This document shows, piece by piece, positions 1 through 8,423 of a stretch of DNA of 64,000 bases. The position numbers were made by a program, and so were the translations under genes. Origin of the DNA: Helicobacter monodelphidis (lineage in GTDB: Bacteria > Campylobacterota > Campylobacteria > Campylobacterales > Helicobacteraceae); assembly GCF_003288845.1 (NCBI RefSeq), contig NZ_NHYN01000004.1, positions 62,001-126,000 of the forward strand. Direction: 5' to 3'. Positions within the stretch are counted from its first letter, which is position 1. Every line of letters starts with the position of its first letter. The notes under the pieces are model-generated. The model saw nothing but the letters and a program-made list of their open reading frames with translations, made no database searches and was not told where the DNA came from.

Positions 1-122
1 ATGCGGCATTGTATGTCCTTAAATAATGATTAGATATTGGTTTGCTTTTTTATGTGGCAAACTAGAAAAGCTACAGAGTAATCGTGAATTATAGCGTAAA
101 TTATAAAAAACAAAATAAACTA

Positions 123-131
123 TGCTACAAT
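123..131 (+). promoter_or_regulatory. Extended -10 promoter of the Gfo/Idh/MocA oxidoreductase gene
   Basis: A TGC followed by TACAAT is a good extended -10 box. It lies 40 bases before the ATG at 171 and inside the longer open frame that begins at 84, so it argues for the shorter protein. No -35 is evident, as is usual in this group. Confidence 0.55.
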
Positions 132-170
132 AACAAAAATTTTACTAAGAGGATTTTCAAGGAGAGTGTT

Positions 171-1238
171 ATGTTAGGAGTCGCACTTTTAGGTTGCGGG
201 AGAATTGCCATACGGCATGCGGAACTATTGAGTAAGGGAGAAATAGAGGGTGCAAAGTTAGTTTGTGTATGCGATATCATCAAAGAACGTGCGAAAGAAT
301 TTGGAGAAAAATATGCCGTCCCTTATTTTTATTCCTTAGAGGAAATGATGCAGCAATGTGGCGTACAAATTGATATTGTTTCGATTTTGACACCGAGTGG
401 TGAGCATGCACATAATACTTTAGAGATTGCTCCTTATAGGAAGCATATTATTGTTGAAAAGCCAATGGCTTTAACACTTGAAGATGCTGATGCGATGATT
501 AAGGCTTGTGATGAATACCGCATTAAGCTATTTGTTGTAAAACAGAATCGTTATAATCTTCCCGTACAAAAGTTGCGTGAAGCTTTAGAGGCAGGGCGAT
601 TTGGTAAACTTGTTATGGGTAGCGTTCGTGTGCGTTGGTGTAGAAATCAAGATTATTACAATCAGGCAAAATGGAGGGGAACTTGGGCAATGGACGGTGG
701 CGTTTTTACTAATCAGGCTAGCCATCATATTGACTTACTTGAATGGATGCTCGGTGATGTTGAAAGTGTGTTTGCAAAAAGTCGTACGGCTTTAAGCCAA
801 ATTGAAGCAGAGGATACCGGAATTGCTCTTGTTAAATTCAGTAATGGGGCATTGGGCGTTATAGAAGCAACAACTGCAACGCGTCCAAAAGATTTAGAAG
901 GGAGTATTTCAATCTTAGGGGAGTATGGTAGTGTTGAAATTGGTGGATTTGCTGTTAATCAGATTGTGCATTGGAATTTTACAACACCGCTTGCAAGTGA
1001 TGATGAGGTAATGCAAAAATTTTCTGTGAATCCACCTAATGTCTATGGCTTTGGGCATAAGGAGTATTATCTTCATGTTGTTGATGCAATTCTGCACAAT
1101 AAAAAAGCTCTTGTTGATGGGCTGGAAGGCAGAAAGAGTCTTGAATTAATTATTGCTATGTATGAAAGCATTGAAACAGGAAAAGAGGTTTTTTTAAAGT
1201 TTCATCCACAAAAATGCAAGTTGGGACATAAGGAATAG
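171..1238 (+). CDS. Gfo/Idh/MocA family NAD(P)-dependent oxidoreductase, WlbA-like
   Basis: About 355 residues. The N-terminus has the Rossmann nucleotide-binding motif (ALLGCGRIAIRH). An EKPMALTLEDA segment near residue 100 is the classic EKP of this family, where the lysine is catalytic. The later WRGTWAMDGGVFTNQASHHID segment is typical of UDP-sugar dehydrogenases such as WlbA/WbpB, which act in surface-polysaccharide synthesis, so a cytoplasmic sugar-nucleotide oxidase/reductase is the best guess; the substrate is unknown. The ATG at 171 is chosen because AAGGAG sits 6 bases upstream and the promoter lies at 123-131; an open frame reaches back to 84 but adds 29 residues before the Rossmann fold. 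No other sugar gene is adjacent in the window. Its last 46 codons are duplicated downstream. Confidence 0.85.
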   Translation: MLGVALLGCGRIAIRHAELLSKGEIEGAKLVCVCDIIKERAKEFGEKYAVPYFYSLEEMMQQCGVQIDIVSILTPSGEHAHNTLEIAPYRKHIIVEKPMALTLEDADAMIKACDEYRIKLFVVKQNRYNLPVQKLREALEAGRFGKLVMGSVRVRWCRNQDYYNQAKWRGTWAMDGGVFTNQASHHIDLLEWMLGDVESVFAKSRTALSQIEAEDTGIALVKFSNGALGVIEATTATRPKDLEGSISILGEYGSVEIGGFAVNQIVHWNFTTPLASDDEVMQKFSVNPPNVYGFGHKEYYLHVVDAILHNKKALVDGLEGRKSLELIIAMYESIETGKEVFLKFHPQKCKLGHKE

Positions 1239-1320
1239 AATTTAAGAGTTAGTAAGGGTTGTTTTGTTTCGTTTGGTAATATTTAGATTAATTTCTTTGT
1301 TATAATGGACTAAATATAGA
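1101..1320 (+). repeat. Direct repeat, copy 1 (3' end of oxidoreductase gene plus promoter)
   Basis: About 220 bases starting with AAAAAAGCTCTTG are repeated 248 bases downstream. This copy contains the last 46 codons of the oxidoreductase gene, its stop, and a TATAAT box at 1301-1306. The two copies differ at only about three positions before diverging near the end. Confidence 0.95.
1301..1306 (+). promoter_or_regulatory. Upstream copy of the TATAAT promoter before cstA
   Basis: A consensus TATAAT lies in repeat copy 1. It is followed by the duplicated coding fragment, so a transcript from here would read through the pseudogene fragment into the cstA operon. Confidence 0.5.
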
Positions 1321-1348
1321 GAATTTCAGAAATTTAGACCATAGATAC

Positions 1349-1486
1349 AAAAAAGCTCTTGTTGATGGGCTGGAAGGCAGAAAGAGTCTTGAATTAATTA
1401 TTGCTATGTATGAAAGCATTGAAACAGGAAAAGAGGTTTTTTTAAAGTTTCATCCACAAAAATGCAAGTTGGGACATAGGGAATAG
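1349..1486 (+). pseudogene. Duplicated C-terminal fragment of the oxidoreductase gene
   Basis: These 46 codons repeat the end of the gene at 171-1238 in frame, ending ...GHRE instead of ...GHKE before TAG. There is no start codon or ribosome site for it, so it is a non-functional by-product of the tandem duplication. Confidence 0.85.
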
Positions 1487-1548
1487 AATTTAAGAGTTAA
1501 TAAGGGTTGTTTTGTTTCGTTTGGTAATATTTAGATTAATTTCTTTGT

Positions 1549-1554
1549 TATAAT
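1549..1554 (+). promoter_or_regulatory. Proximal TATAAT promoter of the cstA operon
   Basis: Perfect TATAAT in repeat copy 2, 72 bases before the cstA ATG. It is the proximal of two nearly identical promoters produced by the duplication. Confidence 0.6.
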
Positions 1555-1626
1555 GGGCTAAATATAGAGGGAGCTTGAGAAATTTAGGTTACAATGGGAA
1601 CATTAATTTTCTAAAAGGAGCTACCT

Positions 1627-3312
1627 ATGAGTTCACTCGTTCTCTTGTTGAGTGGTGTCGTAATGTTTGCACTTGGTTGGTTTGTTTACTCTCGCTTCGT
1701 AGCCGGAAAGGTTTTGCAACTTGATGATGCAAACATTACCCCTTCGCATACATTACGTGATGATCTGGATTATATTCCTACTAATAAGTTTGTTTTGTGG
1801 GGACACCATTTTACCGCCGTTGCTGGGGCTGCACCTATCGTTGGACCTGCTATTGCCGTGCAATGGGGTTGGTTACCCGCATTTTTGTGGGTTGTTTTGG
1901 GTACTGTTTTTTTTGCAGGAATTCATGATATGTCTGCACTTTGGGCAAGCGTGAAACATCAAGGAAAATCTATTGGGACGGTTTGTCAAAGGGTTGTTGG
2001 TTCAAAAGTGGGACAACTTTTTATGGTTGTCATTTTTTTGGTACTTTTGATGGTGAATGCTGCTTTTGGTGTGATTATTGCTAAGGAGTCAGTAGAATAT
2101 CCTACGACAATTATCCCTGCTTGGGGTGCGATTGCGATTGCATTGATTATGGGACAAGCGATTTATCGCTTTAAAATGAATCTTACGCTTGTAACAGTTG
2201 TCGCTGTTGTTTTACTTTATGTCCTTGTACCAATTGGTGTTGCTGTACCCGTTTATTTACCAGAAAATGTTGGTGGGCTTGATCCGTTGCGTCAATGGGT
2301 GATTATCTTGTTTGTTTATGCGGGTATTGCCTCTATTTTACCTGTTTGGATGCTCTTGCAACCGCGTGATTATGTCAATGGTGTTCAACTTGTTATTGGG
2401 CTTGCTCTTTTGTATGGCTCAATCTTGATTGTTAATCCGCCGGTGTTAGCACCTGATATTATTCCTGCAATTAAAATGGGGGATTGGGGAATGCTTGTGC
2501 CAATTTTATTTATTACAATTGCGTGTGGTGCAATTAGTGGATTTCATGGTATTGTTGCAAGTGGAACGACTTCTAAACAGATTGATAAAGAAACAGATGT
2601 TCGTTTTGTAGGTTACTTAGGTGCTGTTGGTGAAGGTAGTTTGGCACTTGGAACAATCATTACTTGTGTCGCAGGTATTGGGCTTTTGAGTACAAATGCA
2701 GGCTTAAATCCTGAAACTTGGACAACACTTTTTAAGGGTGGTCCAGGTAATTTTGCAAGCGGTGGTGGAGCGATTGTTTATGAAGGTGTAGGGTTACCCC
2801 TTGATGCAGGAAAAACACTTTTTTCATTAATGTTGATTCTTTTTGCTGCAACAACAATGGATGCGGGAATTCGTTTGCAACGTTATATTATTCAAGAGTG
2901 GGGCGAGATGTATAAGATTCCATTCCTTAAGAAGAATGTTGTCGCTACTTGTGTTGCTGTTGGTGTTTCATTCTTAATGGCAATTAATGGGATTGGTGAA
3001 GGCGGAAGCAATGAAGTTGCTATTTGGCCACTTTTTGGAGCGACAAATCAGATTCTTGCATCTTTAACTTTGTTGACTATTGCGGTGATTTTGATTAAAA
3101 ACAAAAAAGTCGGTGGTTCATTGGTTGTGCTTGTTCCGCTTGTTTTTATTCTTGCAATGGCATTTTGGGGTGCGATGATTAAAGCACAAGAATTCTACTT
3201 GGCAGAAAATTGGCTTTTGTTTGGGATTGATGTCTTGGTACTTGTTGTAACGGTGCTTGTTGTCTTGTCAGCACTCTCGACAATTAGCAAAACCCTTAAA
3301 GAGAAATCGTAA
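1627..3312 (+). CDS. cstA: CstA-family transporter, short form
   Basis: 561 residues with many hydrophobic segments from the N-terminus onward. The family hallmarks are visible: the GHHFTAVAGAAPIVGPAIA block near residue 60, a FAGIHDMSALWASVKHQGKSIG block near residue 105, GFHGIVASGTTSKQI near residue 310, and WPLFGATNQILA near residue 465. CstA proteins are inner-membrane carriers linked to peptide or pyruvate uptake during carbon starvation. The E. coli and usual H. pylori forms are near 690-700 residues, so this belongs to the shorter branch. AAAGGAG precedes the ATG by 6 bases. It overlaps the next gene by one base (TAATG) and is the first gene of a three-gene operon with a CC-tailed protein and an ArsA-type ATPase. 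The substrate cannot be read from sequence. Confidence 0.88.
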   Translation: MSSLVLLLSGVVMFALGWFVYSRFVAGKVLQLDDANITPSHTLRDDLDYIPTNKFVLWGHHFTAVAGAAPIVGPAIAVQWGWLPAFLWVVLGTVFFAGIHDMSALWASVKHQGKSIGTVCQRVVGSKVGQLFMVVIFLVLLMVNAAFGVIIAKESVEYPTTIIPAWGAIAIALIMGQAIYRFKMNLTLVTVVAVVLLYVLVPIGVAVPVYLPENVGGLDPLRQWVIILFVYAGIASILPVWMLLQPRDYVNGVQLVIGLALLYGSILIVNPPVLAPDIIPAIKMGDWGMLVPILFITIACGAISGFHGIVASGTTSKQIDKETDVRFVGYLGAVGEGSLALGTIITCVAGIGLLSTNAGLNPETWTTLFKGGPGNFASGGGAIVYEGVGLPLDAGKTLFSLMLILFAATTMDAGIRLQRYIIQEWGEMYKIPFLKKNVVATCVAVGVSFLMAINGIGEGGSNEVAIWPLFGATNQILASLTLLTIAVILIKNKKVGGSLVVLVPLVFILAMAFWGAMIKAQEFYLAENWLLFGIDVLVLVVTVLVVLSALSTISKTLKEKS

Positions 3313-3584
3313 TGGTGGGGATAAGATGGTTTGCTTCTCTTTCAAGAGGTCTTGAAAATTTCTATTTCTCTCGCTATCGTCCTGCCTTAATTAAGGAAAA
3401 GCGTGAGATTGATGACTTTTTTATGATTATTACATTTTCTGAAATGATGGGCATACCTAACCCGTTTATGCTTTATACGCTAGAGATGCTTCCTGAACTA
3501 GCACCGCGTTTTCATGATTGGCATAAACGTATGGGGTTGCCCCATTCTCCATTTGATCATTTTCCATGTTTAAATTGCTGTTGA
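3312..3584 (+). CDS. Small protein with C-terminal CxxCC-type tail (cory-CC-star-like)
   Basis: 90 residues, soluble-looking, with an aromatic/basic N-terminus (FYFSRYRPALIKEKREIDDFF) and a C-terminus in which the last residues are C-L-N-C-C followed directly by the stop. Its place between a CstA-like carrier and an ArsA/GET3-like ATPase fits a small family that I remember being called cory-CC-star in NCBI annotations; this is from memory and unverified. The start codon overlaps the cstA stop, indicating translational coupling. Terminal cysteines could bind a metal or act as a redox or acyl-acceptor site, but this is speculation. Function unknown. Confidence 0.75.
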   Translation: MVGIRWFASLSRGLENFYFSRYRPALIKEKREIDDFFMIITFSEMMGIPNPFMLYTLEMLPELAPRFHDWHKRMGLPHSPFDHFPCLNCC

Positions 3585-3596
3585 TGGGGGGTGAGA

Positions 3597-4523
3597 ATGT
3601 CTGTAGCTTTGCCTAAGATAGTATTTATTGGTGGAAAAGGGGGTGTGGGTAAAAGTACTCTTGCGAGTGCCTTTGCGACATTTACTGCTTCGCAAAACAA
3701 AAAGACTTTACTTGTATCTACTGATCCTGCTCATAATCTGAAAGATATTTTCACTTTTAAGCCATCACCGACAGCTATACAAATTGATAAAAATTTATTT
3801 ATTCTGGAAATCGATCCTTTTAAGGAAGTGCAAGAGTATGTTGATTCTGTGGCAACTGCAACAAAAAGCTTTATTACAGCAAAATCTTATCATATGATGG
3901 ATTCTTATTATGAAAACATTAAAGAGAGTGGTGTTGCACAAGAGTCGGCTTTATTTGACCGATTGATTCGTATTATCACACAAGAAGAATGGGGGCAAAT
4001 TGTGATTGATACAGCACCAACGGGACATACTCTTAGGCTTTTTGCATTACCAAAAGTTTTACGTTCTTGGAGTCAAACTCTTTTGAGTGAGCAGGAAAAG
4101 AGTAGCCATCTGGAAGGAATTGTTGGACATATTGAAGGCAAAAATATACTAAAAGATAGAATTGAAGAACGGTATTTAATTTATACAAAATTTTTTAATC
4201 AATTACATAACCCACAGGAGTGTGGAATTATTTTTGTTTTAAATCCGGAGTTTCTCCCTATTCAAGAAACGCAAAGAGCAGTTGAGAGTTTAAAAAAAGA
4301 GAATTTAAAACCTTATGCAATTATTGTTAATAAAATTCCACCCCCTAGCCAGGATTCCTTTTTTCAAGAACGTTTTGAAATGAGTGAAAAATATTTACAG
4401 CAAATTGAACAACAATTTCAGTCTTTTTTGTTGATTAAAATTCCATTAAAACCCTATGATATTCTTCATAAACAAGGGCTTAATGAGATTGTCAAGGAAA
4501 TCTTATTCCAACTCGAATCTTGA
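3597..4523 (+). CDS. ArsA/GET3 (TRC40)-family ATPase
   Basis: About 308 residues. The N-terminus carries the deviant Walker A motif GGKGGVGKST, with the signature lysine of the SIMIBI class. STDPAHNLKDIF and the DTAPTGHTLRLFALP switch-II segment are typical of ArsA/GET3 ATPases. These are homodimeric or pseudodimeric ATPases that energise arsenite extrusion or deliver tail-anchored membrane proteins. No arsenic genes (arsB, arsC, arsR) lie nearby; instead it follows a CstA-type carrier and a CC-tailed protein, so it more probably serves that transporter. The start at 3597 is preferred over GTG at 3591 because the G-rich ribosome site at 3586-3591 is then correctly spaced. Confidence 0.85.
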   Translation: MSVALPKIVFIGGKGGVGKSTLASAFATFTASQNKKTLLVSTDPAHNLKDIFTFKPSPTAIQIDKNLFILEIDPFKEVQEYVDSVATATKSFITAKSYHMMDSYYENIKESGVAQESALFDRLIRIITQEEWGQIVIDTAPTGHTLRLFALPKVLRSWSQTLLSEQEKSSHLEGIVGHIEGKNILKDRIEERYLIYTKFFNQLHNPQECGIIFVLNPEFLPIQETQRAVESLKKENLKPYAIIVNKIPPPSQDSFFQERFEMSEKYLQQIEQQFQSFLLIKIPLKPYDILHKQGLNEIVKEILFQLES

Positions 4524-4564
4524 GGAAGGTAGGAATATTTAGTTATTTTTAAGTCGGTGTAAGG

Positions 4565-4570
4565 TAAAAT
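4565..4570 (+). promoter_or_regulatory. Possible -10 box for the small Gln-rich gene
   Basis: TAAAAT preceded by GG lies 30 bases before the ATG at 4601, with AAAAGGAG between. It would give this small gene its own transcript. Confidence 0.35.
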
Positions 4571-4600
4571 GGAGGAATTTCATTAAAAAGGAGAAAAATT

Positions 4601-4801
4601 ATGGATGCAATTGCAATGTCAGTTGGTGCAGGAAATAGTGCAGGTGCGTATTCAGCAATGAATGCACAGCAGACTCAGCAGGAGACAGCAAGGATGGAAG
4701 AAGCTAGAGCACAGGAAATTCAGGCTACACAACAGCAACAACAGCAAGCAACTGACACTTCCTATCTTATGGAGCCAAGTCGCTTGAATGTTCAAGCTTA
4801 G
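4601..4801 (+). CDS. Small Gln/Ala-rich protein of unknown function
   Basis: 66 residues. The N-terminus (MDAIAMSVGAGNSAGAYSAMNAQQ) is small-residue rich and the middle is a polar helix ending in a run of six glutamines. No signal peptide or cysteine is present. A strong AAAAGGAG site is 7 bases upstream, which supports real translation. The composition and MDxIA-like start loosely recall small motility-associated proteins of the YjfB type, but the similarity is too weak to name it. It stands alone between the ATPase gene and an unannotated gap. Confidence 0.6.
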   Translation: MDAIAMSVGAGNSAGAYSAMNAQQTQQETARMEEARAQEIQATQQQQQQATDTSYLMEPSRLNVQA

Positions 4802-5250
4802 TGATTGTGATTCTGAGTTTTTGTTGAAGTAAGAGTTTAGAATCCTGCTTTCCATCAGCATTTGGGGTGTGTTGAAGCATATCTTCTTGTAGTGCTGGTG
4901 GCCTTTTTTCTTTCGATTCTTCCCTGTTTATTTTGAGGTAGTTTTCGCCTAGTGTCGCTTTTGTGGCTATATTGTTTAGTGAGTATGGTGGGTTCTTGCT
5001 TTGGAGTGAATGATTAATAATGTGTAGGCGTTATAGAGATATTGACCAAAACATAAAACGGGATTAAAATATTCAATAGCTGATTCGTCGCAGTTTTTAG
5101 CAAGTTTAAACAATACACTTCTGTTTATCAAATAGGTAAGTAGCGAGTTGATGTGTTTAAATATTTACAAGTTGCAACAAATGTGTAACCCTACGCACTG
5201 TGCTACTTCTTGGTTTAATAAATTTCTGAAAGATTTTATATTAATGAATG
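4802..5250. other. Gene-free stretch of 449 bases
   Basis: I see no convincing gene here on either strand. An inverted repeat GATTCTGA...TTTAGAATC lies around 4808-4844 without a T-run. The antisense frame over the small Gln-rich gene is a shadow. The 3' ends of the two flanking genes converge on this stretch. Confidence 0.5.
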
Positions 5251-6075
5251 TCAGTAACTAAATTCAGAATCAATAGAAATTTTTTGAATATCTTTCTTAT
5301 ATTCTAGTTTTAAAAGAGGTGTATTTTTGTCCATTCCTAAAACCTTAGCTTTTCTGCCATTTAACCAGAGTGCAACACCTTCAGGTAAGGCATAAACGAT
5401 AGATTCTTGGTTAAGAATCAGAAATTCCTCAAGTCTTTCTTCTCTGCTTTCTCCGTTATGTCCGATGGGTTTGCCAGAAATAAAATGGGGATTAATTTGG
5501 TGAGGAAAGATATTAAAGGTATTGAAAGATTGGGGTTCTGCTATCGGCATATCATTTGTTGTTTTCATTGTTGCACCTGCAACATTAGAGCCAGCAGACC
5601 AGCCCACATACGGTACACCCTCATTCACTCTTTTGGTGATAATTTCTACTAAATCATTTTTGTGCAGTTGATGGGTTAACTCAAAAGTGTTCCCTCCACC
5701 GACAAAAATTGCATCAGCCTTTCGGATTTCATCTCTTGCATTACCTCTGTGCACGCTAATAATATTTAAATTCAAACTTATTAAAGCATTCTTAACTTGC
5801 ATTTCATAATCATCATAAGTTTTTCTTACTCCGGCATAGGGGATGAAAGCTACCCTTTTTCCCTCAAGATTATTGATTGCCACAAATTTTTTTAACCAAG
5901 GCAGGGCATGTGTAAGATAGCCAGTATTTTTGTAACCGGAACTTGAAAGCAACAAAGCATTCTGTTTGTCTTTACTAAAGTGAGATAATGCAATTTCTTC
6001 CGCATTTAAATCTATATTAAATACAAAGACAGCTAAAGTTACCATTCCTATTTTGAGCAACCATTTTCTTTTCAT
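5251..6075 (-). CDS. Exported peptidase S51 family protein (PepE-like aspartyl dipeptidase)
   Basis: About 274 residues. After a signal peptide (MKRKWLLKIGMVTLAVF..., probable cleavage after LNA) the mature domain has the PepE fold markers: LLLSSSGY, FIPYAG, a GGGNTFEL segment, and the nucleophile motif GWSAGSN with the catalytic Ser. INPHFISG follows as the likely His region. Family members cleave Asp-Xaa dipeptides. PepE of enteric bacteria is cytoplasmic, so an exported form implies periplasmic peptide processing. The ATG at 6075 is chosen because AGGA is about 10 bases upstream; an in-frame TTG at 6084 lies on top of this site. Single gene, divergent from the Cache-clpSA run. Confidence 0.8.
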   Translation of the reverse strand: MKRKWLLKIGMVTLAVFVFNIDLNAEEIALSHFSKDKQNALLLSSSGYKNTGYLTHALPWLKKFVAINNLEGKRVAFIPYAGVRKTYDDYEMQVKNALISLNLNIISVHRGNARDEIRKADAIFVGGGNTFELTHQLHKNDLVEIITKRVNEGVPYVGWSAGSNVAGATMKTTNDMPIAEPQSFNTFNIFPHQINPHFISGKPIGHNGESREERLEEFLILNQESIVYALPEGVALWLNGRKAKVLGMDKNTPLLKLEYKKDIQKISIDSEFSY

Positions 6076-6441
6076 AAAAAGCAATTCCTAAATGATATAA
6101 AGAATATAATCTTCTGAGAATCATATGTGAAAACTCTTTAAAAAAACATAAATATTCTTTATAAATAATATCATTATAATATTTCATTCTTCACAAAAAC
6201 AAATTAGACAAATAATTAAGATGGCAAGTGGCAATAAAATAGTCTATTTACATTTGTAAATAATGCAATTTATAGTGCTTGAATACTATATGTTTAACTT
6301 GTGTAAATAATGATAAATAATGGATTTAAGGGATAAAAAATGAAATTTTTCATTTCCAATCGAAATTAAGCCATATTTTTATCAAAAAATAGATAAAATA
6401 GCCACAAATAGAATTCTGTCGTTAGGAGCATAAATTACATC
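6076..6441. other. Divergent intergenic region with a palindrome
   Basis: This AT-rich 366-base region separates the minus-strand peptidase gene from the plus-strand Cache-clpSA run, so it must hold promoters for both. A -10-like TAAAAT at 6394-6399 precedes the Cache gene. The palindrome at 6245-6262 is listed separately. No small gene was found. Confidence 0.5.
6245..6262. promoter_or_regulatory. 18-base palindrome, candidate operator
   Basis: TATTTACA and TGTAAATA are perfect inverted half-sites of 8 bases separated by TT. The site sits mid-way between two divergent genes, as a dimeric repressor or activator site would. The regulator is unknown. Confidence 0.45.
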
Positions 6442-8421
6442 ATGGAACAACAAACCATCAACACTTTAGGTGGCTATATGCCAGACATTGCACATTATAG
6501 GACGCAATTCCTCTCCTTGAACTCTTTATTAGGCAAAACTACCCTCACAGGAAAAATTAGTTCTTTGGATATTGCAGAGAATTTATTTCAATTTATGGGA
6601 ACAACTCAGCAAAAATTTAATTCTCTGCAAGATAGACTCATTAATACATTGATTGAGCAGAATTTTCTTAATCGTTTTAAGGAGGCAAGTGTCTCATCAA
6701 ATATTATTGCTAGCCTCCTTTTGCATACTATTGGCGAGCGGTCTTTAGATGTTATTGCTCTTGCTAGAAGTAGTCGTTTGGCAAATTTTCTGCAAGAACG
6801 CAGTGAAGAGGGTATGCAAGATATTCGGGAACACTTGCAAAATTATATTCAGCTTTACACGATTTATCACAATCTTATTTTATTTGATATTGAGGGAAAT
6901 GTTCTTCTCTCCTTAGAAGATGGATTAGAGAAAACCACTACAAATAGTAGCATTAGAAATGCTATTAGGGAGGGAGAATCTTTGGAGATTTTTGAATCTC
7001 TAGATTTTTATCACAATGAGAGGAAGCTCCTTAATATTGCTCCTGTCAAAAAGCAAGATGGCCATATATTAGGTGCATTGGGTACAGTTTTTGATTTAAA
7101 AGGTGAGTTGACAGAAATTTGTCAGCATTTCAAATATCATCTTCCACAATCTGCCTTTGTTGTCTTGGATGCAAAAAGTAATGTAGTTTTTAGTGATGAA
7201 GAACGTTATTTTCCTGTTGGGCAGATAGTAACTTTTTCAGAACGCGACAATATTCGCTTTACAGATATTGGTAAACGTCATGCCCTTGTCGCAGATACTC
7301 TTATTTCAGAGCAAAAAAATATCACTGCAAATTGGAGGTTTTGTCGTATTGTTCCCTTGCAGGTTGCTTTTGATTCGAGGAATGTTAATCAAAATTTTAA
7401 TATTCCAGATAATTTTATGCAAAACGGTTGTTCTCTAAGAACAGAGAATCTTGACGCGGTAGTGCTTGAAGCAGAAAATATCAATGAGGATTTAGGTGAT
7501 GTGGTGATTAATGGTGAGATTATCGCCTCAAAGAGCCGTTCTTATGCACTTAATCCGATTTTAGATAATATCCGTCTTTTGAGTGACCAAATCAACACAT
7601 TATGTATTGAATCCATCCAGAATCTGCAAAAAGGGATTTTTTCTTCACTCTATAATACAATCGATCACTATGCAAGATCCTCTGTGGAATTGCTTGACCG
7701 CTATCTTTATGAAAAGGCTAATGATTGTCGATGGATGAGCCAATCAAGTATTTTTAAAACTTATTTGGAAAATAAAATTGATACAGAAGGTACAAGTAAA
7801 ATTCTAAAGAAGTTGGAAGAAATTAACACAGCTTATCCTTCGTATGGTGATATTGTTTTATTTGATGCAAACGGTGTTGTGTTAGCGAATTCTCATCATG
7901 TGAAAGGAACACGTAATATTGTTTCTACTGAGATTATTGGTGCATTAAGAGGAATGACAAAAACACATCGTTACCATCTGTCTAATTTTGAAGTACCAGC
8001 TTTTAGTAGCATTGAAGTACCTAGCTATACTTTTTCGTCACCCATTCGTGATTCTCGTGGGAATTTTTTGGGAGGCATTGCTTTTATTGTTTCTGGTGAG
8101 AGTATTCAAAATATTCTTTTTTCAATCTTGCAAAAGGAATCTTTTTTGCTAGAAAATGGGAGTGATATTTTCGCTCTTTTTATTGACCAAGACAAGAATT
8201 TAATTGCAACAACGCGTCAAGATTTTGATTTAAATGCTCTTGACCTTGAAGGTAAATGTGACCTCAAGAATCCAAAGTCTAAAATCGAGTTTATTGAAAT
8301 AGATAATGTGATTTATCTTGTTTCAATTGAATCGTCTGTAGGTTATCGAGAATTTAAATTAGGGAATACGCGTTGTGGCGTTATTTCTTGCCTTGTTTTT
8401 ATTAAAATACGAAATGAGTAA
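6442..8421 (+). CDS. Soluble double-Cache (PDC) sensor-like protein
   Basis: 659 residues with no signal peptide and no clear membrane segment. Two Cache/PDC-like units can be traced. The first runs from about residue 95 to 290 (long helix, then YHNLILFDIEGNVLLSLED and LLNIAPVKKQDGHILGALGTVFD). The second runs from about 405 to 570 (SYGDIVLFDANGVVLANS, YTFSSPIRDSRGNFLGGIAFIV). Cache domains normally sit outside the membrane in chemoreceptors and kinases; here there is no transducer domain, so it may be a cytoplasmic ligand-binding or redox sensor partnered by another protein. An AGGAG lies 13 bases before the ATG. Its stop is 2 bases before the clpS start, so it opens the clpS-clpA run. Function unknown. 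Confidence 0.7.
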   Translation: MEQQTINTLGGYMPDIAHYRTQFLSLNSLLGKTTLTGKISSLDIAENLFQFMGTTQQKFNSLQDRLINTLIEQNFLNRFKEASVSSNIIASLLLHTIGERSLDVIALARSSRLANFLQERSEEGMQDIREHLQNYIQLYTIYHNLILFDIEGNVLLSLEDGLEKTTTNSSIRNAIREGESLEIFESLDFYHNERKLLNIAPVKKQDGHILGALGTVFDLKGELTEICQHFKYHLPQSAFVVLDAKSNVVFSDEERYFPVGQIVTFSERDNIRFTDIGKRHALVADTLISEQKNITANWRFCRIVPLQVAFDSRNVNQNFNIPDNFMQNGCSLRTENLDAVVLEAENINEDLGDVVINGEIIASKSRSYALNPILDNIRLLSDQINTLCIESIQNLQKGIFSSLYNTIDHYARSSVELLDRYLYEKANDCRWMSQSSIFKTYLENKIDTEGTSKILKKLEEINTAYPSYGDIVLFDANGVVLANSHHVKGTRNIVSTEIIGALRGMTKTHRYHLSNFEVPAFSSIEVPSYTFSSPIRDSRGNFLGGIAFIVSGESIQNILFSILQKESFLLENGSDIFALFIDQDKNLIATTRQDFDLNALDLEGKCDLKNPKSKIEFIEIDNVIYLVSIESSVGYREFKLGNTRCGVISCLVFIKIRNE

Positions 8422-8423
8422 TT

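Larger units (their letters stand above)
1349..1568 (+). repeat. Direct repeat, copy 2
   Basis: Second copy of the unit at 1101-1320, offset by 248 bases. The substitutions seen are AAGG to AGGG before the stop, GTTAGTAAG to GTTAATAAG, and ATGGAC to ATGGGC. About 28 unique bases separate the copies. High identity implies a recent or homogenised duplication. Confidence 0.95.

Noticed and set aside
1-33. Ten-codon frame ending in TAG at the left edge
   Set aside because: Could be the end of an upstream gene, but ten codons give no evidence either way.
84-170. Longer start for the oxidoreductase
   Set aside because: The promoter at 123-131 lies inside the extension and the ribosome site fits the ATG at 171.
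3597-4523. Arsenite efflux ATPase ArsA
   Set aside because: Family fits, but arsenic operon partners are missing and the neighbours point to the CstA system.
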